A DNA stretch of 23,689 bases. Origin: a virus. The stretch lies in the IMG/VR virus record IMGVR_UViG_3300037584_000209, positions 1-23,689 of that record. One strand, given 5' to 3'. The notes under the pieces were generated by a model. That model worked only from the letters and a program-made list of their open reading frames with translations. It was not told the origin of the DNA and searched no databases. Position numbers and translations under genes: made by a program. Below, in pieces: positions 14,533-22,300 of the stretch (position 1 is the first letter of the stretch; every line of letters begins with the position of its first letter).

Positions 14533-15969
14533 TTACCTAGCTGTTACTGGCACCGCTGTTCCAGAATCGTTAGCTACAAACGGATTTTTTGCAAAAGCCA
14601 TAAAAAGATATGTATTTCCAGACGTGTTTAGATGACCAGTTGATGCTCTTACTTTAAAACCATTTGAAAGTATATCTAAATTTGCAGTTGATGTTGTAGT
14701 ATTTTCTGCATTAGATCCATTTGCAAATACAAAACTATAGTTTGTATTAAAGCCTAATCTTTTATCATCATATATATTCCAATTATCTGTTCCGTTTTTA
14801 TTTTTTATTATAACAAAAGCTGGTTTAAATCCTGTATGAACAGATGCTCCATTTGCATTTCCATTTCCTGAATAAGTTCCAAATTTTGAATATCCTTTTA
14901 CATCATTAAAACAATAACCAATATATGTTCCACTACTTGCATTTACATCAACACTCGTTTTAACATTAAATAGAGTTGAAGTTGGTGCTGTGTCATTCCA
15001 AATATCAGTTGTAAAAGCAGCTTCTGCAAGATTAAATCTAATATCTTGTGTTGCTGCATTACCTGAATGATAAACATGCCAATTAGAACTACCTGCATCT
15101 CTTCGTTTTACAAAATACCATTTTGGAATTGTTCCTAATCCGTGTCCAATTGTTGCTGCGCTACCTGTTCCTGTATAAGTAACAACACTAAATCCAGCAG
15201 TAGTATTTGTAGAAACAGTTGATTGAATGCTACCTGAAAAATTAGACGAGCCATGTGTAGAATTTGTATTTGCTTGTCCACCCATTCCAGAGTGTTGTGT
15301 GCAATAGTAATAAAGAGTTGGTGCAGATGCAGCTACTGTAATTACAGTTTTTGCGCCAGCACTTCCTGGTGTTCCAGTAGTTGTTACACCGGTCGTATAC
15401 TCACTTCCTCCACCATGTGATCCATCTGATGTCGTAGAAAATCTTAATGGGTGTCCTGAGTTAGAACTATCGGATTGATCAAATGTGTACGTGCCACCTT
15501 CTTGTAAATCTAATGTAACAGCACTAGTGCCATAGTCATCAAATCTATATTTGTTTCCACTATCTGAAACTACTTTTACTGAGTATGTTATAGCTGGTGC
15601 AGTTCCTCCAGCGAGCCAATTCCATGCTACATACGTTCTGCCACTTTCATTCCAATAACCATATCCATCTGCACCACCATCTGAGCCTTTTGTTGCAGTA
15701 AATCCTGTTGAAGTTGTACCCGAAATATATCCATATTGATCTGCTGTTCCTCCACCTTCTGCTGCAGTTTGTGAACATTGTAAATCTTTATCATTACCAA
15801 ATCCTCTAACACTATCATATAATTGATGATTATATGCAGTATTTCTTAGTTTACCCCAAATCCAATCAGGTTGAAATCCAACTGTAAGACTTTCTGGAGA
15901 AGAAGAATCTCCACTCCAAGTTATAGTATTAAAATGATCCTCTGGTTTTGTAATTGAACTATAAGACAT
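14533..15969 (-). CDS. DUF7483-like tail fibre protein with inserted cupredoxin-like domain (478 aa)
   Basis: A virion surface or receptor-binding protein by family and position. Three related units, GxxPxWxxxK followed by WxxY, occur at about 30-55, 276-302 and 379-404, and the C-terminal half carries GYSKFGTYSGNG (359-370) and LDILSNGFKVRAS (431-443), as in DUF7483-type fibre proteins. Between units 1 and 2, residues about 125-235 form an all-beta domain. It has GGTYTFDQSDSSNSGHPLRF (158-177) and LYYYCTQHSGMGGQ (219-232), giving His173, Cys223, His226 and Met229 in the order of a type-1 copper site. The paralogue at 17528-18577 lacks exactly this domain. Cys223 is the only Cys inside the domain. 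The start lies 5 bases after the previous stop. Copper binding is inferred from motif order alone. Confidence 0.82.
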   Translation of the reverse strand: MSYSSITKPEDHFNTITWSGDSSSPESLTVGFQPDWIWGKLRNTAYNHQLYDSVRGFGNDKDLQCSQTAAEGGGTADQYGYISGTTSTGFTATKGSDGGADGYGYWNESGRTYVAWNWLAGGTAPAITYSVKVVSDSGNKYRFDDYGTSAVTLDLQEGGTYTFDQSDSSNSGHPLRFSTTSDGSHGGGSEYTTGVTTTGTPGSAGAKTVITVAASAPTLYYYCTQHSGMGGQANTNSTHGSSNFSGSIQSTVSTNTTAGFSVVTYTGTGSAATIGHGLGTIPKWYFVKRRDAGSSNWHVYHSGNAATQDIRFNLAEAAFTTDIWNDTAPTSTLFNVKTSVDVNASSGTYIGYCFNDVKGYSKFGTYSGNGNANGASVHTGFKPAFVIIKNKNGTDNWNIYDDKRLGFNTNYSFVFANGSNAENTTTSTANLDILSNGFKVRASTGHLNTSGNTYLFMAFAKNPFVANDSGTAVPVTAR

Positions 15970-15974
15970 AATTT

Positions 15975-17528
15975 TTATCCATAAGTATTTAAGTTAGATG
16001 TATTTAACGCATAATAACCCGAAGGTACAGAATATTCGAAGTTTCCAAAACCATTAGCGTCACTGTTTCCTGATGAAATTGAGAAAGGTGGATTACCAAA
16101 ATTAAAAGAATAATGTTCAGCATTATAATAATTTGCAATAGCTGGTAAATAATTATGACCAGACGTTATGCTAAAAGCAGCATTAGTTCCTGAAGATCCT
16201 GAAGTTGGATCACCACTTGCTTGTACTGTACCATTTTTAGAAAAATATAATTTATGATTATCTAAATCTAAAAACACACCAACAATATCTCCTACTGTAT
16301 AACTATCTCCATAAGATACACCATTAGCAGTAACAGTATCATTGTTAAGTTTTTTTCCATCTTTGCCATGATAAGCATAGCCTTGTGCAGTTCCAAAAAA
16401 TTTACCGTTTGATGATGTTTGATCTACTTGATCTGTTGAAACAACACCAATAGCAAAGTTATTTGGGTCTGAAGCTTCTTTAGCATCTATTTTAATTTCC
16501 CAATACCACTTACCACTTGTTAAACCAAAAGTGCCATAAAGTGTTCTCCAAGCATTACCATCATTACCATCTACTGCTAAATTACCATTTGTTAGTGTAT
16601 AGCTAGAAGCAGCATAATATAATGGATCTATGGTTGCATAATTTTCTACACATGTATCAGTAGACTGATCTATGCTCGTTAGATTATTTACAGTAAAATC
16701 GTTATTTAATCCTGATGCATCATTACCTAGATTTGAACTGTCTTTGAAATCAAGATAGAATGAATTATCTCCTGCAGAAGAAAATGCCCCTATCTTTTTA
16801 GGTTTCCATATTCCTGTTGCAGTGTCCGTTTCACCAAATGATGTTGAGTCTAGTTGTAGTCCATCTATAAAAACAAATTCAGCCATGTAACCATCAAAAT
16901 AATGATCACCATTATTTCTTTTTCCAATGTGAGTTGTGTAACTACTGCTAACATTTACTTGCATGTCGGAATCTTGTGATGGATAAGTTGAACTTGAAAA
17001 TGATGTTTCTTGTACTCCATTTATATATAGTTTTATTCTATTTGCTTCTGTGCTTTGTGTTGTATCTACCGCAACAACTATATGATACCAAGCAAGAGGA
17101 TCTCTAAATAATCTATTTGTTCTTAAAAGAACAGTTTGAGAGCCACTTACCATTTGTCTTATTCTTAAATCATTATTATCTACTGCATGATTACCTTGTA
17201 ATTCGATTTTAAATTGATTACTTTCATCTGCCGCATTATTAACAATCATATCTGCATCTGTATCATTTTTAGATAGAGATTTTTTAGCCCATACAGAATA
17301 AGTAAAAGTTTTTCTATTAGATAAACTATCTGTCTTAGTTAGATTATCGCTAGAATTTTCATCAAATCTACAAGAGTTATCTATACTTTGAGGACCTGTT
17401 GGCCATTGACTATTGCTTACAAAATTTGCAACATCGTTCATTCTCCACACACCACCTGCTACTCCTTTAAATAGTCCTCCTACAGGTGTGTTTGCTGGTC
17501 CGATTATTCCTCCGTTTTTTCTAGACAT
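15975..17528 (-). CDS. LamG plus SPRY-domain tail fibre protein, copy 2 (517 aa)
   Basis: Begins MSRKNGGIIGPANTPVGG. Residues about 50-240 are a laminin-G / concanavalin-like jelly roll: FTYSVWAKKS (75-84), DPLAWYHIVVAVDTT (143-157), IKLYINGVQETSF (165-177), DGYMAEFVFIDG (212-223). A linker with NNDFTVNNLTSIDQ (275-288) leads to a SPRY-type domain at about 330-480, with SGKWYWEIKI (338-347), GDIVGVFLDLDNHKLYFSKN (413-432) and a terminal FEYSVPSGYYALNT (497-510). LamG and SPRY are ligand- or glycan-binding folds, so a receptor-binding role fits. It is the close paralogue of the gene at 18577-20070. The start is fused with the stop of the preceding DUF7483-like gene (TAATG). Confidence 0.85.
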   Translation of the reverse strand: MSRKNGGIIGPANTPVGGLFKGVAGGVWRMNDVANFVSNSQWPTGPQSIDNSCRFDENSSDNLTKTDSLSNRKTFTYSVWAKKSLSKNDTDADMIVNNAADESNQFKIELQGNHAVDNNDLRIRQMVSGSQTVLLRTNRLFRDPLAWYHIVVAVDTTQSTEANRIKLYINGVQETSFSSSTYPSQDSDMQVNVSSSYTTHIGKRNNGDHYFDGYMAEFVFIDGLQLDSTSFGETDTATGIWKPKKIGAFSSAGDNSFYLDFKDSSNLGNDASGLNNDFTVNNLTSIDQSTDTCVENYATIDPLYYAASSYTLTNGNLAVDGNDGNAWRTLYGTFGLTSGKWYWEIKIDAKEASDPNNFAIGVVSTDQVDQTSSNGKFFGTAQGYAYHGKDGKKLNNDTVTANGVSYGDSYTVGDIVGVFLDLDNHKLYFSKNGTVQASGDPTSGSSGTNAAFSITSGHNYLPAIANYYNAEHYSFNFGNPPFSISSGNSDANGFGNFEYSVPSGYYALNTSNLNTYG

Positions 17529-18577
17529 TATCTTGCCGTCCCCGCTGCTTTAGTTCCTGATGTTACAAATGGAAACTCTGCGAAGGCCATGAAAATATAG
17601 TTAGTGCCATTTCCTTGTTCTCCAGTGCCACTACTTCTAAATTTCCAACCATTACTTAATATATCAATATTAGAGCCATTAAATTCAGTATCATTTGTAT
17701 CTGCTAATAATTGATCGTCAACTAAATTAAATCCAGGTCTTTTAGAGTCCCACATATACCAACTTTTTGTAGCATCAATTGCTTTAATCATAATCCAAGC
17801 TGGTCTAAAACCTGTGTAAACAAATGGTCCCTCTGTACTTCCATTTCCTACATAGCTTCCAAATTTGCTGTAGCCTTTTTTCTCTGCAAACGCATACATT
17901 ATACAAGTTCCATCATTAGTATTTAATTGAGAACTGTCTCCTAAAGTTACTACTGAAGATGTTGGTGCTGTATCATTCCATTTATCACTTGCATCACTTG
18001 TTGCGGCTGTTGTGTTCAAAACTAGATAATCTGTTTCTGGTGATGATGTATTTTTATGATGATACACATCCCATTCTTTTGTGGATGATATTGTTCTTGC
18101 AATAACCCATACTGGAGTGGTGCCTAAATGATGTGGTATCGTGTGACCAGCAGTTCTGTTACCAATATATCGTATTATAGAAAAACCAGCATCTGTATTT
18201 ACTGAACCTGTATAAGTTTTAGCAGTACCACTTCCACCTGTATTACCAGATACAGATGTTCCAGCTTTCCAGTTCCAAGCTACTATTCCATTACCATTTC
18301 CATTAACATTATCAGTAGCACCAACACTAAAACCATCACTATCAAAACTTGTAAAAGCCGAACTATAATCGCCCTCTGCACTATCACTATTTGTATATAA
18401 ATATTTTAATCCTCTTACAGAATCTATAGCCACAGGGTTTAATGCTTGATTTCTATTTTTTATCCAACACCAATCTGGCTGAAAACCAACACCTGTTATA
18501 GATTGTGTTCCACCATTTCCTGTATAGAGTTTAGTATTAAAATAATCTGTTGGTTTATCTATTGTTGTGTAAGCCAT
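17528..18577 (-). CDS. DUF7483-like tail fibre protein, copy 1 without cupredoxin domain (349 aa)
   Basis: Shares the plan of the 478-residue gene: N-terminal DKPTDYFNTKLYTGNG (7-22), unit 1 VGFQPDWCWIKNRNQ (30-44), WNWKAG (101-106), unit 2 HHLGTTPVWVIART (149-162) with WDVYHH, GYSKFGSYVGNGS (235-247), unit 3 YTGFRPAWIMIKAID (254-268), and NIDILSNGWKFRSSG (303-317). Where the paralogue has its roughly 110-residue cupredoxin-like domain this one has only a Gly/Ser/Thr linker (about 105-120). It is probably a virion surface protein acting with the adjacent LamG/SPRY protein. Both ends are TAATG fusions, so it is made in tight ratio with its neighbours. No signal peptide, TM segment or enzymatic motif is seen. 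Confidence 0.83.
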   Translation of the reverse strand: MAYTTIDKPTDYFNTKLYTGNGGTQSITGVGFQPDWCWIKNRNQALNPVAIDSVRGLKYLYTNSDSAEGDYSSAFTSFDSDGFSVGATDNVNGNGNGIVAWNWKAGTSVSGNTGGSGTAKTYTGSVNTDAGFSIIRYIGNRTAGHTIPHHLGTTPVWVIARTISSTKEWDVYHHKNTSSPETDYLVLNTTAATSDASDKWNDTAPTSSVVTLGDSSQLNTNDGTCIMYAFAEKKGYSKFGSYVGNGSTEGPFVYTGFRPAWIMIKAIDATKSWYMWDSKRPGFNLVDDQLLADTNDTEFNGSNIDILSNGWKFRSSGTGEQGNGTNYIFMAFAEFPFVTSGTKAAGTAR

Positions 18578-20070
18578 TATCCAAACTCCGCTAAGTTTTT
18601 TGTGTTAAGTGCATAATATCCACTAGGCACTGCATATTCAAAATTTCCATAGCCATTACCATCTGCATTGCTAGATGAGATTGAAAAAGATGGAGAGCCA
18701 AAGTTTGCTTCAAATACTCCACTATATGAGCCATCGTCATATCCAAATGCCGGATGCCAAACTCCTGTTTTAGGTGTATAGCTTGAAATATCTATTGCAG
18801 TTCCACTATTTTGTGCAGTTCCATTTTTATAAAAAGTTAATTCATTATCATCTAAATTTAAAGCAACTCCTATAATATCTCCTGGTGCATAAGTGTTTCC
18901 ATAAGAGGCAGGTGTACCTCTAATTTTACGATTTCCATTAATCGCTTCATATGCAATTCCTTCAGTTTCTCCTAAACCACCTGTATTTGGTGGATCAATG
19001 TCTGCTATTCCAATTCTAGCATAATTATTAGAGCCATCTGTATCTGATACATATTTAACTTCCCAATACCATTTTCCAGATGACACACCTATAGTAGCTT
19101 GATTATAAGAAGTAGCTGATGAAGGTGTTGTGATTTTTAAATTTCCTTCACTAAAAGTGTTAGCAGAATTTGTAATAGCCAAAGGATTCATTACTGCAAA
19201 ATTATTGCTGCAGGTATCACTAGATTGATCGATACTTGTTAGGTTATTGACAGTAAAGTCGTTATCATTACCGGATACATCATTTCCTAGAGCGCTACTG
19301 TCTGCAAAATCCAATCTAAATCCATTGTTACCATACGTTCCAGCATAAGCTATAGGCTCCCAAATACTAGTAACAGGATTAAATGCGCCAAATGATGTTG
19401 GTTCTAGTTGTTGTCCATCAATAAAATAATATTCTGTTAAATAACCATCTAAAAAATCATTATCACCACCATTTGTACTATCAGCACCAATAGTGTTTTC
19501 TCTATTTTGTCCAAAACCTAATATATCATAATTTTGACTTGGATAAACTATTCCATCTCCACTACTATCAAATGATGTTTCCTGAACACCATTTACATAA
19601 ATTTTAATTCTATTAGTGTCTGTTGATTGGGTTGTATCTATAGCAATTACTATATGATACCACGCTGATGGGTCTCTAAATAATCTATTTGTTTTTAAAT
19701 GGCCTGGAACGGCATTATCTAAAAAAAGATTTAAAGTATTTGAGCTAAAAAGAATAGAATCTCTATTATTATTAGAGCCACTTGTATCAGCAGTTAAAAT
19801 TCTATCATTTCCACCAAATCCTGATCTCTTACACCAAAAAGAAAGTGTCATTTTTCTTGAACTTGTTGGTGTTCCAAATCCTGTTGTTCTTAAATAATCA
19901 TTACCACCTGAAAACCTACATGAATTAGCAATGGTTGTTTGTGGAAAGGCAAGAGGCCATATTGATGAAGATTGAGCTTCAAACTGACTATCTAAAGACC
20001 ATACACCTGAAGCAACTGACGTTGTTGGTGTATTTATTTTTCCTAAGATTCCGCCGTTATTCTGGTCCAT
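18577..20070 (-). CDS. LamG plus SPRY-domain tail fibre protein, copy 1 (497 aa)
   Basis: Begins MDQNNGGILGKINTPTTSVA. The LamG-like domain spans about 50-235: MTLSFWCKRS (74-83), DPSAWYHIVIAIDTTQST (133-150), IKIYVNGVQETSF (155-167), DGYLTEYYFIDG (208-219). After NDFTVNNLTSIDQSSDTC (270-287), a SPRY-like domain covers about 325-460: SGKWYWEVKY (331-340), GDIIGVALNLDDNELTFYKN (397-416). The terminal FEYAVPSGYYALNT (477-490) matches copy 2. Blocks shared with the 517-residue protein include the segment around TNRLFRDP, the DTTQST run and the linker. The start is supported by CGGAG seven bases upstream; its stop is fused with the next ATG. A receptor-binding role is inferred. Confidence 0.85.
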   Translation of the reverse strand: MDQNNGGILGKINTPTTSVASGVWSLDSQFEAQSSSIWPLAFPQTTIANSCRFSGGNDYLRTTGFGTPTSSRKMTLSFWCKRSGFGGNDRILTADTSGSNNNRDSILFSSNTLNLFLDNAVPGHLKTNRLFRDPSAWYHIVIAIDTTQSTDTNRIKIYVNGVQETSFDSSGDGIVYPSQNYDILGFGQNRENTIGADSTNGGDNDFLDGYLTEYYFIDGQQLEPTSFGAFNPVTSIWEPIAYAGTYGNNGFRLDFADSSALGNDVSGNDNDFTVNNLTSIDQSSDTCSNNFAVMNPLAITNSANTFSEGNLKITTPSSATSYNQATIGVSSGKWYWEVKYVSDTDGSNNYARIGIADIDPPNTGGLGETEGIAYEAINGNRKIRGTPASYGNTYAPGDIIGVALNLDDNELTFYKNGTAQNSGTAIDISSYTPKTGVWHPAFGYDDGSYSGVFEANFGSPSFSISSSNADGNGYGNFEYAVPSGYYALNTKNLAEFG

Positions 20071-20102
20071 TAGCTACTCCGTTTCGCTCCATCAGTGGAC
20101 TC

Positions 20103-20495
20103 CTACGCGTCGTCTATAGATTCATATGATACGAATAAATCTAAATCAGAAGCAGCTCCTGCTCCTCCTTTTAGAACATCTGATTCCATTAAGTAGATTG
20201 GTGTGTCTAGTAAAACCAACGTTGAGTCAGCTGGCACTGATATTGTTTTTGCAATAAAAAAAGTTCCGGATGTATCAAAATCTGAAATACCATCTGGAGT
20301 AAAGTTTGCTTTTGTGATTGAAACAGTTACATCAGCTGCATTAGTTCCATCAACGTTTGCAACTGTAATTCTGTTTATTTTTACAACTTTGTTTGAAGCA
20401 ACTGTCATTAAAGTTGTTGTAGTGGTAGCTGATAAATTAAATCCTACCGATTCACCTTTAATACTTGTTACTGATACTATATTTGGGTTTGCCAT
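20103..20495 (-). CDS. Small beta-rich structural protein, paralogue of the 113-aa protein (130 aa)
   Basis: Begins MANPNIVSVTSIKGESVGFN and is almost entirely predicted beta strand. It has ITVANVDGTNAADVTVSITK (42-61) and a later run of hydrophobic strands ending in DLDLFVSYES. It aligns with the 113-residue protein at 11143-11484 through the TTLxTVxSxK and KTIxxxAxxT blocks. Proteins starting MANPN with a VDGTNAADVTV strand are familiar from marine phage structural clusters, but their role is not established. An excellent AAAGGAGTAAATT precedes the ATG; 32 bases separate its stop from the next gene. Probable minor virion or tail-fibre-associated protein. Confidence 0.75.
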   Translation of the reverse strand: MANPNIVSVTSIKGESVGFNLSATTTTTLMTVASNKVVKINRITVANVDGTNAADVTVSITKANFTPDGISDFDTSGTFFIAKTISVPADSTLVLLDTPIYLMESDVLKGGAGAASDLDLFVSYESIDDA

Positions 20496-20507
20496 AATTT
20501 ACTCCTT

Positions 20508-21335
20508 TTATCCGAATACGATTGCCATTGCAATAGCTTTTCCTGTTGAAATTCCACTTGATGCTGTTGCAAAACTTAAATTTCCAGATCCATCGGTCTG
20601 TAATACTTGACCATTACTACCATCTGCTGCTGGAAATGTCAAAGCATCGATAGTTACTGTTCCAGAGCCTTTTGGCTGTATGGATACACCAATATTAGTG
20701 TCTCCACCAGATGCAGTAAGAGATGGTTTATTTCCTGTGGCTGCGTTTGCATATGTTAATTGGTTAACTGCTGAACTTGTAGCTGTTAATAAAAATAATT
20801 CATTACCATTTGTATCTAAAATAGATGTTCCTATTTTAGGTGATGTTAATGTTTTGTTTGTTAAAGTTTGTGTGCCTGTCTCTGTTACTGTGCCTGCTGT
20901 AGCTAATGATATTTCTACAATATCGGGATTAGTTGCATCGTTACCTTTTGCAACAACTAATTTATCTCCTTTATCTGTAGCAGAGAAAGTTACAGAACTT
21001 CCTGATCCAGATGCATATTTAAACTGAACTGTATAAGAACCAGAACTAGAATTTCTTAAAAAATAAAAATTTTGTGTATCTAAAGGAATTGTGACTACCG
21101 CGTTTCCAGACAGAGATCCTGTAAATTCTATTACTCTGTGAGACATTACAGCACCAGTTGATCCATCTGAAACAGCTAATGTAACTGTTCCACCACTTGT
21201 TAACGCTTGTTGTGTAAATCCACCAGCTATTTGTTCTATGATTTGTAAATTTGTGTTAGTCTTCGTACCCCACGTTCCGGCATTTTCTCCGGTTGCTTGA
21301 AGCTCTATACCTAACGGTGTGTATGTTGATGCCAT
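20508..21335 (-). CDS. Tail fibre protein with YTPLGIELQATGENAGTWG N-terminus (275 aa)
   Basis: A fibre-like beta-rich protein. The N-terminal YTPLGIELQATGENAGTWG (5-23) with NTNLQIIEQIAGG (28-40) is a conserved attachment-end signature of marine phage tail fibres. The middle is Ser/Thr/Gly-rich, and TQTLTNKTLTSPKIG is a widespread fibre-shaft motif. The C-terminal part, with GQVLQTDGSGNLSFATASSG, is typical of trimeric fibre ends. It is preceded by TAGGAGATAAAAATTT before the ATG and followed 12 bases later by the 130-residue gene. No enzymatic motif is seen. It is probably a short or adaptor fibre to which the LamG/SPRY proteins could attach, the latter being inference. Confidence 0.82.
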   Translation of the reverse strand: MASTYTPLGIELQATGENAGTWGTKTNTNLQIIEQIAGGFTQQALTSGGTVTLAVSDGSTGAVMSHRVIEFTGSLSGNAVVTIPLDTQNFYFLRNSSSGSYTVQFKYASGSGSSVTFSATDKGDKLVVAKGNDATNPDIVEISLATAGTVTETGTQTLTNKTLTSPKIGTSILDTNGNELFLLTATSSAVNQLTYANAATGNKPSLTASGGDTNIGVSIQPKGSGTVTIDALTFPAADGSNGQVLQTDGSGNLSFATASSGISTGKAIAMAIVFG

Positions 21336-21348
21336 AAATTTTTATCTC

Positions 21349-22290
21349 CTATGCAGCGTCACTATAACTTGTATTTGATCCAGTTGCAACATCCGAATAA
21401 GAGTCATTCGAACCTGTTGAAATATTACTATATGATGTATTTGATCCAGTGTCAACATCACCGTAAGCAAATATATCAACAGTTCCAATATTAAATGATG
21501 CTGATTGACCGGTCAATCCTACCTGCATATCAACAACTGTAACTGATCCAACACTAGCACTAAATGATACACCAGTTAATCCTATGGTCAAATCATTAGG
21601 ATCTAAAGCTCCAACACTAGCTGTAGCTGATTGACCTGTTGGTTGTGCTACCGCACCTCCTAGTCCAACAAGAGAACCTTCTTGTGCCTCTATTGATAAA
21701 CCACTTACTATAGCAGTTGCATTTGGTAAAGTTACAGAACCTAAAGATGAAGTAACTAATTGTCCAGATAACGTAACTTCTTGTTCTGATATTGCTCCAG
21801 CTGTACCTTGTGAAGAAGTTATTGAAAGTCCTGAAGGCTGAACAGTATCGTTTGGAGCAAATGCAGTTCCTTGAGAAACAGTTATAGATTGACCTGTTAA
21901 ACCAATTGTTAGATCATTAACACCAGGAGCACCTATTGCTGAAGTTATTGATTGACCCGTTAGTCCAATTGACATCTCTGTTGGTGTAATAGAACCAACA
22001 GAAAAAGTTGCTGACACTCCGTCAAAGCCAACTCCTATGTCTGGTAAACTTATTGAACCAATAGATGCGGTTGTGGATTGTCCTGTTAATGTTAGATTAA
22101 CATCATCAACAGTTACAGATCCTACACTAGCTGAAATTGATAAACCGGATGGTTGAGCAACAGCATCGGATAGTTGACCCCATTCATCTTCACCCCAAGC
22201 TTTAGCACCCCAACCTGTTTTTAAAGTTACGGCATCACCCCAATTAGCCTGATCCCAGGTTAACCGGCCCCATCCTGAAGTCACCGACAT
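21349..22290 (-). CDS. Repeat-rich tail fibre-like protein (313 aa)
   Basis: The N-terminal 46 residues are Trp/Gly-rich (SGWGRLTWDQANWGD, then TGWGAKAWGEDEWGQL), a motif recurring at the start of marine phage fibre proteins. Residues 47-278 are eleven tandem repeats of 21 residues (occasionally 20 or 22) with consensus LTGQSxTxSxGSVTxxDxxxG. Such regular Gly-turn beta repeats suggest an elongated beta-solenoid-like shaft. The C-terminus (279-313) is three copies of a roughly 11-residue (A/S)TGSNTSYSDV unit. A perfect AGGAGGT lies before the ATG. It lies between a minor structural protein and another fibre, so it is likely a virion fibre or spike component. The fold is inferred from periodicity only. 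Confidence 0.82.
   Translation of the reverse strand: MSVTSGWGRLTWDQANWGDAVTLKTGWGAKAWGEDEWGQLSDAVAQPSGLSISASVGSVTVDDVNLTLTGQSTTASIGSISLPDIGVGFDGVSATFSVGSITPTEMSIGLTGQSITSAIGAPGVNDLTIGLTGQSITVSQGTAFAPNDTVQPSGLSITSSQGTAGAISEQEVTLSGQLVTSSLGSVTLPNATAIVSGLSIEAQEGSLVGLGGAVAQPTGQSATASVGALDPNDLTIGLTGVSFSASVGSVTVVDMQVGLTGQSASFNIGTVDIFAYGDVDTGSNTSYSNISTGSNDSYSDVATGSNTSYSDAA
21352..21456 (-). repeat. Three short C-terminal coding repeats
   Basis: Three units of 11-12 residues, DTGSNTSYSNI, STGSNDSYSDV and ATGSNTSYSDAA, close the fibre protein. The copies are much more alike than the 21-residue repeats before them. Confidence 0.75.
21457..22152 (-). repeat. Eleven tandem 63-bp coding repeats (21-residue period)
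   Basis: Coding repeats within the 313-residue fibre protein; the unit consensus at protein level is LTGQSxTxSxGSVTxxDxxxG. Most copies are exactly 21 residues and diverged in DNA, so this is an old, selected protein repeat rather than a recent expansion. Confidence 0.8.
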
Positions 22291-22300
22291 GGTTGACCTC

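Noticed and set aside
20071-20110. Hammerhead-ribozyme-like CTGATGG plus GAAAC core in the gap before the 497-residue fibre gene, with GTCCA/TGGAC flanks
   Set aside because: The conserved A after CUGAUG is replaced by G, there is no stem II, no self-complementary stem III and no UH cleavage site at the expected place; the 5-bp outer stem is too short to count on its own.
21457-22152. Regular 63-bp periodicity that could be mistaken for a CRISPR array
   Set aside because: The repeats are in frame within one ORF, diverged at DNA level and contiguous without unique spacers.
14533-22290. Possible diversity-generating retroelement target among the fibre genes
   Set aside because: No reverse transcriptase gene and no template/variable repeat pair with adenine-specific differences is visible in the window.
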